Of a DNA stretch of 24,588 nucleotides, positions 1 through 9,583 are shown piece by piece; position 1 is the stretch's first letter, and each line of letters starts with the position of its first letter. The stretch comes from Isoetes engelmannii. Lineage: Eukaryota > Streptophyta > Lycopodiopsida > Isoetales > Isoetaceae. Below the pieces are notes generated by a model. The model ran no database searches, was not told the origin of the DNA, and was given only the letters and a program-made list of their open reading frames with translations. The translations under genes and the position numbers were made by a program. The DNA lies in NCBI GenBank assembly GCA_011763485.2, contig JAANSK020198873.1, forward strand, positions 1-24,588. The letters run 5' to 3'.

Positions 1-52
<52 letters not shown>
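1..52. other. Poly-G run at the window start
   Basis: There are 52 consecutive G residues, followed directly by sequence that translates on the minus strand as the linker of a LINE-like polyprotein. A pure G run of this length at a sequence edge is more typical of base-calling or contig-end artefact than of natural sequence. It removes the expected continuation into the reverse transcriptase domain. A real G/C tract cannot be excluded from this sequence alone. Confidence 0.8.
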
Positions 53-53
<1 letters not shown>

Positions 54-1560
54 GCCTTCTTGCAAGTTCTATTGAATAATGCTATTTGGACAGGCACCAT
101 GGGAGGCCCAACCCACTTGAGCAGCTCTGCCTGCATGCCATCCAAATATGTCGCCTTGCCATTAACGAGATGTTGTAAGCCCATGGTTACTTCTCCCTCT
201 GTAATGACTAGTTTGAGGCCTAGCTATGGGGGTACTGCTGCTTTATCCCATAGCGGATCATAAATTGCTGCAAGTATTGCACCCAGTCCTATGAGGTGAT
301 TTTCATTGCAGGTTGCAAAGGTCTGCTCAATACCCTTCTCCAGAATGTCCTGGGATGATGATTAGGAGATAGAACATCTGTCAACAGTGATTTGCAATGT
401 GTCTGGCTTTCTTCCCTGAGGAAGCACGGTATTGGCTGATGGCATGTGGGCGTAGGGTGAGATCAATGACTTGTCGAAGCCAGCATTTGAGCTCCCTACA
501 TTCGTCATAAAACCATTGTTTATGAGGAAATGTGGTAGCTCCCAATGGCCTCCGTGAGCGCCCTCTCCCAAAGCAATTGTAAACAGCCATCATAAGTACA
601 TGAATCAACTGGGCAGTTTGCGGCTGCAGTGTGAGAAGTTGCAATACTCCCTCTTGGTCATGCTCAACCATCTGAGCATAGGTCTCGGTATGGTCGTAAT
701 TCAGGTGCAGTCGAGGCACACATGGAGTTGAAGTAGTGGATGCGCGTACAGCTTGCAAATCCACGTGCAAGAAAAGGGATAGGTGGTCAGACTCCACCCT
801 CATTATAACTGTCTCTTCCAATGCCAAAATGGGTAATTAGATGCAAATTCTACTTCCCCGCCAGTACATAATCCATAATACTAGCGCCGCCCTTTGGTTC
901 TCCTGCATACAAGTGTATTTGATGGAGGTTGGCCATTGTGCGAGCCCATTGCAAATGACCAAGTCAAAGATGTTGCATTGCAAAAACAAATGCCTGCCAT
1001 AATGCGTAACTTGGTTGTCATCTGATGCACATGGTCAAGCCACTTCTGCAGGGCCCAAATGTAGCACGTCCTCTGCCAAGGGATCAAATTTTGTGAGTTT
1101 CTCCGTCCTCGTGCGTACATTGAAGTCTCCAAGCAACATGACTATGCCCAACCGTCTATACTGTTGTATGTCATCAAATAGATTGACATAAGGCTCCAAC
1201 CTATCCACATTTGCATGAGTGTGATAGAAGTTGCTCTTGGCATGTCACAAAGAGGGGGTTGACACTGCAATACTGCACACACACCTACAAGTAGCAATTG
1301 TGTCTATTTCTATTGTGTAGAGAGATTGATTGTGCCAAGATTGTGCAAATAATAGCAGGCAACACCCCCATGCCGGCCCTTGCATCTGCACTCATTGAAC
1401 ATTAAATAATGCAGATAGCCTGGAAGGTCTAGCAGCATGTGTCCTACATGTTCCCATGTCTCCATAAGGAAGATGAGATCTGCATCTGCTGCAACAAAAT
1501 TTAAACTATCTTCTTTCTGGAAAGGGAAGCCTTGAAGGTTCTAGGAGAAAGGATTTTCCA
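53..1560 (-). pseudogene. Degenerate LINE-like (non-LTR) retrotransposon: endonuclease domain and linker toward reverse transcriptase
   Basis: Read on the minus strand from about 1560 down, several frames give an endonuclease/exonuclease/phosphatase (APE-like) domain. It has an ETWE motif (about 1448-1465), HGGVACYY, MLLGDFNVRT with the metal/catalytic GDFN (about 1119-1139), SIMDYVLAGK (about 850-885) and the catalytic SDH of VESDHLSL (783-791). WFYDECRELK follows. Near 60-160 comes a linker with NGKATYLDGMQAELLKW, close to the NGKA.GxDG..AE.LK signature that precedes the reverse transcriptase in LINEs. In the family this nuclease nicks target DNA to prime reverse transcription. The copy is dead: frameshifts near 880 and 1180, several stops (one at 224-226), and no reverse transcriptase, because the poly-G run starts there. 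No ORF1, tail or target-site duplication could be identified. Family assignment is secure at domain level; the clade is not determined. Confidence 0.85.
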
Positions 1561-3066
1561 ACGCACAACAGCGTGAAGGTAAATGTTGACCCCTTGAAAT
1601 TCCCCAGGAGGAGGGGATTTGCCAAGGAGTGTTGTTGAAGTTCCTATTTTGCAAAACAATATTGAGGTGCTCAGAGGATATGATGAGAGATATGATGCAG
1701 TTTAATCAGAGTCTAGATAATCTTATCAAAGTTTCTCCTCCTGTTGTAAGCATGCATTGGTAATGCAATTGCAGGTACAGTTGAAGTCGGCCGAAGTATA
1801 AGGACCTTAAAATTCCATTGCCCAGAGGCACGTGTTCAAGTATGATCAATTGGTCCCGTGATAGAGACCTTAAACCTGCCATATGTAATGGATAATCACA
1901 TGCAAAGCAGCTCTAGCATAGAATCAGAATGATCACGCCTAGGAGTGCATTGACTTCCATGTGATCTCTAGAATAAAGTGAAGTGGAATGTAATCATGAT
2001 GTGATGATGAATAGACTGACGTCCGTCAATAAGAATAAATTTTATAAGGAAATGTAAAAGATTATGCAACTTGGGACCAACCTAGGACGATGTGCCAGGA
2101 GACATCTTCCAAAATTGTATTTAAATTAAATTATATTAAAAAAATATAACAACCTTTCAGACCCTCAGATCCATCAGCGAAACAAAGACCCTAGTGAAAG
2201 TATCGACATCAACAAAGTTCACTCATAATCAAGCAAGTGTTCAACACTTTTATACAATAGCTCATTTCTAGATTTCAAGCATTCAGAGAGATATGTGCCA
2301 AGTGTACGTGGAGATAGCTCCAGCAGAGTTGAGGAGTTAATTGTGATGCCAAGTTCATTATCTAGGGTTTTTGGGCGATTTGACAACACATATCATGAAA
2401 ACGAGTTAATATTTGAAGTTTTTTCTTTGGTGAGTTTTCTGTTGGCATTGGTATGATCTTTCAAGTCTATTGAACTGTTGAACTTGATGTAATCAAATTT
2501 TGGTGTAGGTAGTGTTGAGAATTGGTGTTGTTATGAAGTCTTAGTACGTTGTAGTTTTGTCTAGTGTTTAAAATTGAATGTTGTGGAAGATAGAAACGGA
2601 ATGTTGCCCAAATGGCTCAAAATGTTTGATTAAAAGATGTATAAGAACTATAGTAGATATAAGGTACCCCAAAAAGAAAGTGCTACACATGACAATATGT
2701 GGTTGTAGAAATACTCAGAAAATACCCCAACCAACAATTATAGTACTAACTATTTCCTTTGTTATTAGATAAAGAGAGCAATGAAACATTGTGCACAATT
2801 TGCTAATGCCTTTGCCCATGCATCAATTGCATGCAAGCTCACCAATTGATATAAGAAATGGCATTCACGGCCTACAACTCTGGCCAGAAGGTTAGTGGGA
2901 TGTTACTCTCATCATGTTGAATTGATTTATATGATTAATATTCATCATCACGAGGCATCGTAATATAATTTGAAAATTTGATGAAAAATAACATCAACTC
3001 ATTATAGAAGTTGGGTTGCTTGTTTTACCTAGCGTGCATTTTCATGACGTGGCATAACTCAATATT
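1561..3066. other. Intergenic stretch without a supported gene
   Basis: About 1.5 kb of AT-rich sequence. The only ORF over 60 codons (2578-2772, plus) has no recognisable motif and no coding-like context. No RNA gene or transposon end was identified. It may include the 5' part of the LINE-like remnant, but no reading frame supports that. Confidence 0.5.
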
Positions 3067-3097
3067 GCGGAATGGAAGCTGTGTTGATGCATTCCGC
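3067..3097. repeat. Small inverted repeat
   Basis: GCGGAATG (3067-3074) is inverted as CATTCCGC (3090-3097), giving a perfect 8-bp stem with a 15-nt loop. No element around it was recognised. Confidence 0.6.
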
Positions 3098-3128
3098 CTG
3101 ATCAGCTGCGAAGGTTAGGGTTCCACAG

Positions 3129-3216
3129 TTTTAGGTTAGGGTTTCTTCACAGCGCCGCCAGTTCTGTGACCCTGTTTCTATACTGTTTAGGTTAGGGTTC
3201 TTCACAGCACCGCCAG
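3129..3216 (+). repeat. Two direct copies of a telo-box-containing unit
   Basis: TTTAGGTTAGGGTT followed by CTTCACAGC(G/A)CCGCCAG occurs at 3129-3161 and again at 3186-3216 with minor differences. The core TTAGGGTT resembles the plant telo-box found in some promoters and 5' leaders. No gene start could be tied to it. Confidence 0.7.
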
Positions 3217-3221
3217 CTCAC

Positions 3222-3302
3222 AAATCAGAGATGAAGCAGGCAAAGGCCACAGATCAGAGATGAAACAGGCAATACAGATCGCAGATGAAGCAAGTAAAGG
3301 CC
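3222..3302 (+). repeat. Three imperfect tandem copies of a CAGATCAGAGATGAAGCAGG-like unit
   Basis: Units built on (A/G)ATC(A/G)(G/C)AGATGAA(G/A)CA(G/A)G start near 3222, 3251 and 3276, spaced about 25-29 bp apart. The reading frame is not sustained, so this is treated as non-coding repeat. Confidence 0.65.
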
Positions 3303-3445
3303 GGATTTGGTCATCGGGGTTACAGATGCTCTGTTTTTAATCTGTTTTTTCAAATATAAGCTGGGTCAGGAAGATGAATGCGGTAGTAAAATGGGAAGCC
3401 AAGATCTTCAAAGATCTTCGTCGGATTGTCCTTCGCAGCTCTAGA

Positions 3446-3594
3446 ATGTGGGGCGAGTGGGGGAGCATTCCCCTGTTAGCAGGTCACCCGTTCCCGACGT
3501 CCCCTGTTTGCAGGTCACCCGTTGCCCGCTAACGTCGGTCGTGGGACCCGACCTGCTAACAGGAGAACGTTCCCCCAATTGCCAAGACCCCCCA
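3446..3594. repeat. Fold-back (MITE-like) inverted repeat
   Basis: The arm starting GGGGGAGCATTC at 3459, followed by CCTGTTAGCAGGTC, is inverted at 3576 (GGGGGAACGTTC then CCTGTTAGCAGGTC on the minus strand). The core is about 27 bp with few mismatches, and weaker G-rich pairing extends to about 3446 and 3594. Inside, CCCCTGTT(A/T)GCAGGTCACCCGTT is also directly repeated. It is clearly more GC-rich than its surroundings. It could fold into a long hairpin or be a short non-autonomous element. No flanking target-site duplication was convincingly found. Confidence 0.7.
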
Positions 3595-4218
3595 TAACTC
3601 TCTAATGAGTCTAATATATGATGTTAGAGCTAAACATTTGACTTAAATGCCTACCTACAAGGCTAGTTTTTCACCACGCGCCATCCCCCGTGTGAATATG
3701 CACCCAAACCAAAGGGGATTTTAGGGGGAATTTAATTAATGGTTTGTGTTATATATATAAAAAAAAAAATTGGGCACACGAAGAAAACACGAAGATTAAA
3801 AGCAATGAGAAGAGATTGTGAAAAGTCAAGCAAAGTATAGGTGTTTTTAAGTATCAAAACTAAGAGAATGCCACCATGTGATTAACAATGTCGAATACAC
3901 AATCTATTATGGGATGGGATTTGAATCCATCATATCCTTGAACAAAATAACCTTGGAACACAATGATGGAAATGCGTAAAAGAGGCCAATGGTTCAATAG
4001 CAATAGTACTTGTATCTGCATCTATAATTATAACGTGTATTGATGATGATAGTCAGCTGAATTGGATGATGTAGAGATAAACAGATTCTGAGGAAAGTAC
4101 AAACTCCATTGCAAAGACTAGGTGGAATGCTCAAGCTGCAATCAAGCAAGAAATGCTTTCTATGAAGTTCTTCAACATAGCAAAATTGGTTCCCTGAAAG
4201 TAGATATAGATGTGTTTA
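3595..4218. other. Intergenic stretch, no feature recognised
   Basis: AT-rich sequence with a (TA)n plus A-run near 3750-3770. No ORF with motifs, no RNA gene and no clear element end were seen. Confidence 0.5.
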
Positions 4219-4251
4219 TATTCTCAATTCTGCATGTATTCTCAATTCTGC
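4219..4251 (+). repeat. Two-copy direct repeat TATTCTCAATTCTGC
   Basis: TATTCTCAATTCTGC occurs twice, separated by ATG, just before the ACATGC microsatellite. Confidence 0.75.
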
Positions 4252-4264
4252 CCTTCTGTGCCTC

Positions 4265-4378
4265 ATATGCACATGCACATGCATGAACATATGCACATGC
4301 ATGAACACGCATGCACATGCACATGCACATGCATGAACACGCACGCACATGCACAATGTTCATGCACAAACACATGCA
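4265..4378. repeat. ACATGC-type alternating purine-pyrimidine microsatellite
   Basis: About 114 bp consists almost entirely of CA, TG and GCAT dinucleotide alternation, built from ACATGC and ATGCATGAACACGC units. The pattern is nearly self-complementary, which explains open reading frames on both strands (CMCMRVHAC-like and HMHMHEHMH-like peptides). These are not considered genes. Confidence 0.9.
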
Positions 4379-5511
4379 GAGAAAGACAACAACCCCCAGA
4401 TTGTTTCAGCTAATGAAAAACAATGGCCCATAAAGGATGCACTCTAGAAATACTATTTACTACACCTCAATGAATACAACAACAAAATCATAAAAAACCA
4501 TGCGAAAAAAAATATAAAAATCTAAAAGTAACCCCCTGTTATAGTGCTAGATATTTGATAGGAATTCGACTTAAATTATTATACTTCTACTACAAAAGAT
4601 TAAGGAAATAAGAGTGAGATTCAACTATAGCAATAAGCTTTTAGCTTGCAAAATACTACGAATCTAATTTTGACAAGTTAGAAATTCGTCACCGGCATTG
4701 AACTCCAAGCACGGTGACAATGATATTATTATTGCGGACGTGGCGTTGCCGAAACATTTTTTAAATGTCAGCGAATATTGCCCGGCCTTAACAATATTTT
4801 TTATTGCTCGCTGCTCACGTTTCGCCACGTGGAGGAGCATTCTCCGCGAAACTGCCTTTCCGATCTAATCAAAGAGGATCTAAGACTTCCGGATCTAATC
4901 AAAAGAGGTTAAATCTTCTTTTTGCACTTTTTGGTGCCAATTAACTGGTTTATTGTGTATATAATGGCCACTCTGATTGATTGTCACATGCTGCTTTCTC
5001 TGGTAAACGATAGTATGTTTTCATAACCCCTTTTTCATTTTTGCTTTGTTTTCTGGCTGAATTTGCTGAATAATTGATTGTACAGGGAGTTCCCACAAAG
5101 AACAAGAACACGAAGTACATATTCAACTTCATCTTTTGAGTAGATTATCATGACTATATACTTATAAATTGGTAACAATTAGTCCTTTAACTTTTGCAAC
5201 AGGCTTTTACAGAATTCTTTCATCCACGAAATAGCCATGAATGCACATGGAGCAAACATGGAGCAAACCTCCATGTAGAGGTGTGTTGCAATATCAATCG
5301 CCATCATCTTTTGTCATACATGTTGTTTTGGTAGAATTTCCTTGAAGATATGCCAAAACTTGTCAATAAACTAGCTAGCTAGCAAGGCATGCTGAAATTG
5401 TTTCTCTTGTATAAATTTAACACTTCATGGTACAATTACGTTCAACTGCTGTCATTTAAGTTTTCTAGTTATGAAAAAAAAGTGATTCTAAACTAAATGA
5501 ATTTTATGTAG
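4379..5511. other. Intergenic stretch with small repeats, possibly upstream part of the trihelix locus
   Basis: It contains a 7-bp hairpin (GTCACCG 4688-4694 / CGGTGAC 4712-4718), a GC-rich segment with ACGTGGCG and its inverse near 4738-4832, and two direct copies of a TTCCGATCTAATCAAA-like unit (4858-4886 and 4887-4917). No coding motif was recognised. The last bases (TTTTATGTAG) look like a splice acceptor for the downstream exon. Confidence 0.5.
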
Positions 5512-6498
5512 GTGGGTGAAGATTCCGATGTTGAGATTGTTGTTGAGACTTAGCAAAGCCAACAACACTATCATGCAGACCTATCCATGCCATCCACCAC
5601 AGTTTCTAATCATCCGCAAAAGCTCCTTTGCCGTCGAACTAAATTGCCACAGCCCATGCCACATGTTAAGCACTAAGATCTGCCATTTTCAAACATGCAA
5701 TATGCTCCATTCAATCAGTACATTTTTCCTACAATGCCTCCGTTTGTAGATCTCCAAAACAGCAATATCAGCAACCTATATGGTCCTCGGGCATCTATAT
5801 CCCATATGCACCATGTCCCAATACAAAATGCTACAACAGATACTAATGGAATGAAGAAAAGACCAAGAGGCCACCCAAAGAAGAATGTAGAGAAGTCAAA
5901 GAAAGTAAAAAAGGAATGCAATGAGGAATTGAATGGTAAGTATGCTCCTTGGGATGATAAATTCACCGTTGCACATATTCAGGTCAGAGGGGAGATGCAG
6001 GATGAATTTTCCATGCCACCAAAGCAAGGTGTCAATTTGCGGCATACTGTATTGACTCGTATTGTGGCAAGGTGTCCTGGGTTTGAAAATAATGTAGGGG
6101 TTTGCCGCAAAAAGTGGAGATCAATTTATAGAGATTATGCCAAAGACAAGGCCCACAACAATATCTCTGGTAATGATAGATCTAATCAATGTGAATGGTT
6201 TTCCATTGTAGATGAATACATGGGAACTAGGGCCAATGTGTTGAAAGCAGTTCATGGAGGAGCCACTACACAAGATCAGACAGGCGAGGTAGGTGAGCAT
6301 GTTGAAGAAAAACTTGCAGTGGACAAAGTAGACATGAAAGTGAAAAAGGAAAGGACATGCATGCTAGTCCATGAAATTAAGGAAGGGAGCGAAGAGTTCC
6401 TCCAACAAATGAAAGACATTGAAGCCCAAAAGTTGCATATTGAAGCTCAACGGTTAAAATATTGGCAAAGATGGAGGCATCATTTGCTGACCTTGTGA
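5512..6498 (+). pseudogene. Broken AT-hook/trihelix (Myb/SANT-like) DNA-binding protein gene
   Basis: The open frame begins with an ATG at 5695 and runs 267 codons. The same frame continues upstream through TAA (5674-5676) and TAG (5551-5553) to a good splice acceptor at 5511, giving an acidic segment (VGEDSDVEIVVET). The protein has an AT-hook-like KKRPRGHPKK (residues about 53-62). It then has a trihelix-type domain (about residues 85-185: APWDDKFTVAHIQVRGEM, VCRKKWRSIYRDYAKDK, QCEWFSIVDEYMG) and a charged coiled-coil-like end (EEFLQQMKDIEAQKLHIEAQ). The last codons look shifted: a one-base loss in the A-run near 6457 would explain why a natural-looking ADLVKKI end lies in another frame. 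Such proteins are either host transcription factors or the accessory DNA-binding protein of PIF/Harbinger elements. The convergent transposase at 8444-9583 favours the latter, but this is inference. Confidence 0.7.
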
Positions 6499-7780
6499 AG
6501 AAAATTTGATAAGTTATCTTCTGTTTTATGTCTATTTTTCTTTTCAAACAAGTACAGGCAGTTTCCAGACCTGCTACCATTCTGTCCTTGACATTTTGGT
6601 ATTGGGTTTTGGAAATAGAGGCTGGACATATTGGGATTTATTAATGAGGTTCAACCTGGGATTTTTTTGGAGCAGCTATACAATACACAAGTATACATTG
6701 CCTTGAAGGAGCCTTGAGGGAGTCTGCCACTACTGGCTTATTGTTTAATGACAGGACATGACTTTCAATTCCTGTATTCATAAGTAGCTAAATAGATGTT
6801 GTCAATATGAGATTCTGCATGTTTAAGTTTGATTACTTTTTGTTTATGAGAAGCCCTTGGAATGCATAATAATTCTACACAAATGAAATTCTGCAGGTTT
6901 AAGTGTGATTGCTTTTTCTTTATGAGAAGCCCTTGGAAATGCGTAATAATTCTACACAAATTAAAATTTCTCAATTTTAGCATGTTGTAGAACAATCAAG
7001 GCTGATCCGTTTCTAGATTATGACCTATTTGTGCATTGGTTTGCGTCCTGTCTGGATTTCCATGAACTCTGGTAGAGCAGAAAGAAAGCCTACCAGTGCT
7101 ACACATAGTGTTACAGAGTAAACACAAACACACAACAAGATGTAATACTGGCATTCTATTCTTTTAAAACCTGAAATGAAAGTCTTTGCATGAGCAAGGA
7201 AGATGTCATACATAATCTAGCAAGTTGGACAAATTGGAAAATACTGGCAGCTTGATGTTATCATAACCCTATAAATCATAATTATCAGTACAGACTTGAG
7301 CAAAATGAAGATACAGTACTACTAGTGGTAATTAAGTTTCAAAATATTTGGCAAATTCTCGATTGCGATAAATTCAGCCTCAACATGGATAAAACACAGT
7401 CCTGATATCTTTCATTGAACACAACACCAGTGTACCAACCACGTCATCCTCCTAACATGGGATCAATATAAGATCCATTCATGCATCTCATGCAGCAGAA
7501 AGTATGCATGCTTAATATTGCTGCCTATCTCTACATTAAAAAGAAATTGCATGCAAATGACAACCCTATCATGCCGAATCATGCTCCAGGTCTTCAAACT
7601 GTTCATGTACAAGCTCATCTTTTCTTTTTCCTCAAAAAGTGCTTTTGCTAATGCATTTTTCTACGCGCAGCATTGGCTTGAGAAGTTTCCTGAACATTCA
7701 TGTTAGCTTTTCCAATCAGAACAGAAACCTCCTTTGGATCATCTTCCAGTGTCCTTGTAAAGGCCTCCAATGGATCTAGA
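6499..7780. other. Stretch without a supported gene between the trihelix and retrocopy features
   Basis: Only short ORFs without motifs occur here. The one structured item is the tandem repeat at 6809-6961, listed separately. The stretch could be the untranslated or internal part of a PIF/Harbinger element, but no ends were found. Confidence 0.5.
6809..6961 (+). repeat. Two-copy tandem repeat of about 77 bp
   Basis: The unit running from GA(G/A)ATTCTGCA(T/G)GTTTAAGT through TATGAGAAGCCCTTGGA to AATAATTCTACACAAAT occurs at 6809-6884 and 6885-6961. The copies differ by a handful of substitutions and a 1-bp indel, so this is an old local duplication. Confidence 0.85.
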
Positions 7781-7803
7781 TTTTTTTTTTTTTTTTTTTT
7801 TTT
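7781..7803 (-). repeat. Poly(A) tail of a minus-strand retrocopy (poly-T on plus)
   Basis: There is a run of 23 T on the plus strand. On the minus strand it follows an AATAAA hexamer (7820-7825) by 16 nt, the spacing expected between a polyadenylation signal and the tail of a processed transcript. This suggests the neighbouring minus-strand sequence was reverse transcribed from an mRNA. Confidence 0.6.
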
Positions 7804-8395
7804 GAGGGTAAGGTTGTTTTTTATTCATTAAGATAAAATATACATAGTAAGTGATGTAATCTCCATCAGGAGAAGTAACACCACATGTAGCAAAAGGGTC
7901 TCAACTAAAGTGAGAGCACCTCGAAAAAGATTCTCTTTATAAAGCAGAGAGCATATAGATCATACATTACAGGCCCATAAAAATATCCCAGAATCCAAAA
8001 AAAGCTTGTACAGCTTAAATAACATCCTAATGGGCATAGTAGGAAGCATCTAGGAGATCTTGTAAGGTGAGATCTCAAACATCTGTACTGCCAAACATAT
8101 TGAGCAGTTTGTCCAACTTGTAGACACAGTAGCCCGTGCAATCCAGCAATAGCAGAACTCTGGCCTCCCTCTGCTGCTGCCATCTGTGGAAAATGGAGGT
8201 AAAAAAAGGTTTGAAGCCATTATACCTCCACAGGTCAACTCGCTTTAGCAGCATCTGGAGGGCCATGGCATAAATGACTTCCTTCTTCAATTGGATGAAG
8301 TGAGCTTCTTCATCCAAATTAGCATCTGCCATTATCCTGTATGGGGCTCCCTGTTTGAGCAGTCTCTTCACTTGTTCTGTGCAGCAAACCATCAA
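7804..8395 (-). pseudogene. Putative retrocopy of an unidentified transcript, with a 106-codon ORF
   Basis: The minus-strand ORF at 8075-8395 is followed by about 270 nt of untranslated-like sequence, an AATAAA signal and a 23-nt poly(A). The peptide has a segment starting MADANLDEEAHFIQLKKEVI, then MALQMLLKRVDLWRYNGFKP and a C-terminal RVLLLLDCTGYCVYKLDKLL. It looks alpha-helical and protein-like, but I do not recognise the family. The apparent start is a non-ATG codon followed by ATG, and the 5' end is not defined. Sequence at 8428-8440 weakly resembles the bases next to the poly(A) and might be the other target-site copy. Alternatives are the 3' end of a host gene reading into this region, or a piece of the adjacent PIF/Harbinger element, whose transposase stop lies only 49 bp away. 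Confidence 0.4.
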
Positions 8396-8443
8396 ATTCA
8401 GTTAGTGAAACAGCAAAGAAATTAAATAGGCCTTCAAATCTGC

Positions 8444-9583
8444 CTATTTCATCCCAGTCCTTATGACACCATCGACTCTATGAATTCTATAAGCTGCAGC
8501 TTTAGCAATTTCTGTCTCCGGTACCTTTAATCGCTTTATCTGTCGCTCAAATTTCTTAGTTTTCTTCTCTTCCACAACGACGTTCTCAAGTTCCATCTTG
8601 GCCTCGCTAATCCATGACTGATCAAAGCTATCACCATGCTGAATGCAAAGATTATGCAGAACAAGGCAAGTGGCCACTATCTCAGGCACTTTTTCAAGGT
8701 TCGTATCATTTCTTTTCAAAAGAATCCTGAATCTAGATTTTAACATACCAAATGCGCATTCCACAGGCATTCTCGTGCTCGATTGAAGATAGTTCCAGTT
8801 ATATTCTAACTTGCTTAAACCGTCCTTGTGTCCTTTAAATGGTGGCAGCATCCATGGGTGTGGCGGATAAGCTGCATCTCCAACAAGGCAAAAGTTACCT
8901 AGGTGGCCTACTTGTATCCTCTTTCCAGCTTCTGCGTTCTCAAATAGTTTCCAGTTATGAATACTTCCTGCCCAACCGACGCCATAGTCCCAAATCACAC
9001 CCTTGGATGAGACGATGAGCTCCAATAGAACAGAATGAAATCCCTTTCGATTATAATAGTCCTAGAGATTGTCGTGAGGTGCAATTATGGGCAAGTGACT
9101 CCCATCAATTGCACCTACAACATATGGAATCCCCCTTAGCTTCTCAAATTCACATGCAAGATCTTTCATTCTTCCTGGAGAAGGCCATTTAATGCATAGA
9201 TCATGGAGCATTTCCTTGACAGCACAACAAAATTTTGAGATGGCCCTTTGCGCTGTAGTGTGTCCAACACTGTATTGATCTGCAATATCCTTGATTGTGT
9301 TTCCGGTGTGCAAACGAGTTAGGGCAATGCAGACTCTCTTCTCTGCAGGGACACTTTGGCGCATCTTCGTATCTTCACGAGTCAACATTGGTCCTAGTAC
9401 TTGACACACACAATAATAAGTCTTTTTAGATAATCTAAGCCTTCCCTTAAACATATTATCATTGTATGAGCTCAATAAGGTCCTTTCCATGAAGGTAGAT
9501 GATCTATGATATGACCAAATATACGGAGATGCTCTTAATGCTCTTCCATCAAACCCCCGAACCAACTGTGTACACGAATTCAT
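8444..9583 (-). pseudogene. PIF/Harbinger DDE transposase, interrupted by one amber stop
   Basis: One minus-strand frame of about 379 codons is broken only by TAG at 9062-9064, between HDNL and DYYNRKGFHS. The N-terminal third has a helix-turn-helix-like part (LTRLHTGNTIKDIADQYSVG.TTAQRAISKF). The catalytic core has GAIDGSH (Asp about residue 160), LVGDAAYP (Asp about 236) and VECAFGMLKSRFRIL (Glu about 275), the acidic triad expected for the PIF/Harbinger (plant ALP1-like) family. The C-terminus is rich in Glu and Lys. Family transposases cut and paste elements into TWA (TTA/TAA) sites and usually need a Myb/SANT-like partner; a candidate partner lies at 5512-6498 on the opposite strand. An upstream basic and acidic segment (9584-9920) may be its frameshifted N-terminus. 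No terminal inverted repeats were identified. Confidence 0.92.

Noticed and set aside
3129-3200. Interstitial telomere array
   Set aside because: Only isolated TTAGGTTAGGG words occur, not a run of the plant TTTAGGG repeat; they fit telo-box promoter motifs better.
4172-4413. ORFs on both strands over the ACATGC microsatellite
   Set aside because: They are low-complexity peptides produced by a self-complementary repeat; no start context or motif.
8428-8440. Possible target-site duplication of the retrocopy (AGGCCTTCAAATCT versus AGGCCTCCAATGGATCT near 7771)
   Set aside because: The match needs a mismatch and a gap and is too short to separate from chance; mentioned only as a lead.
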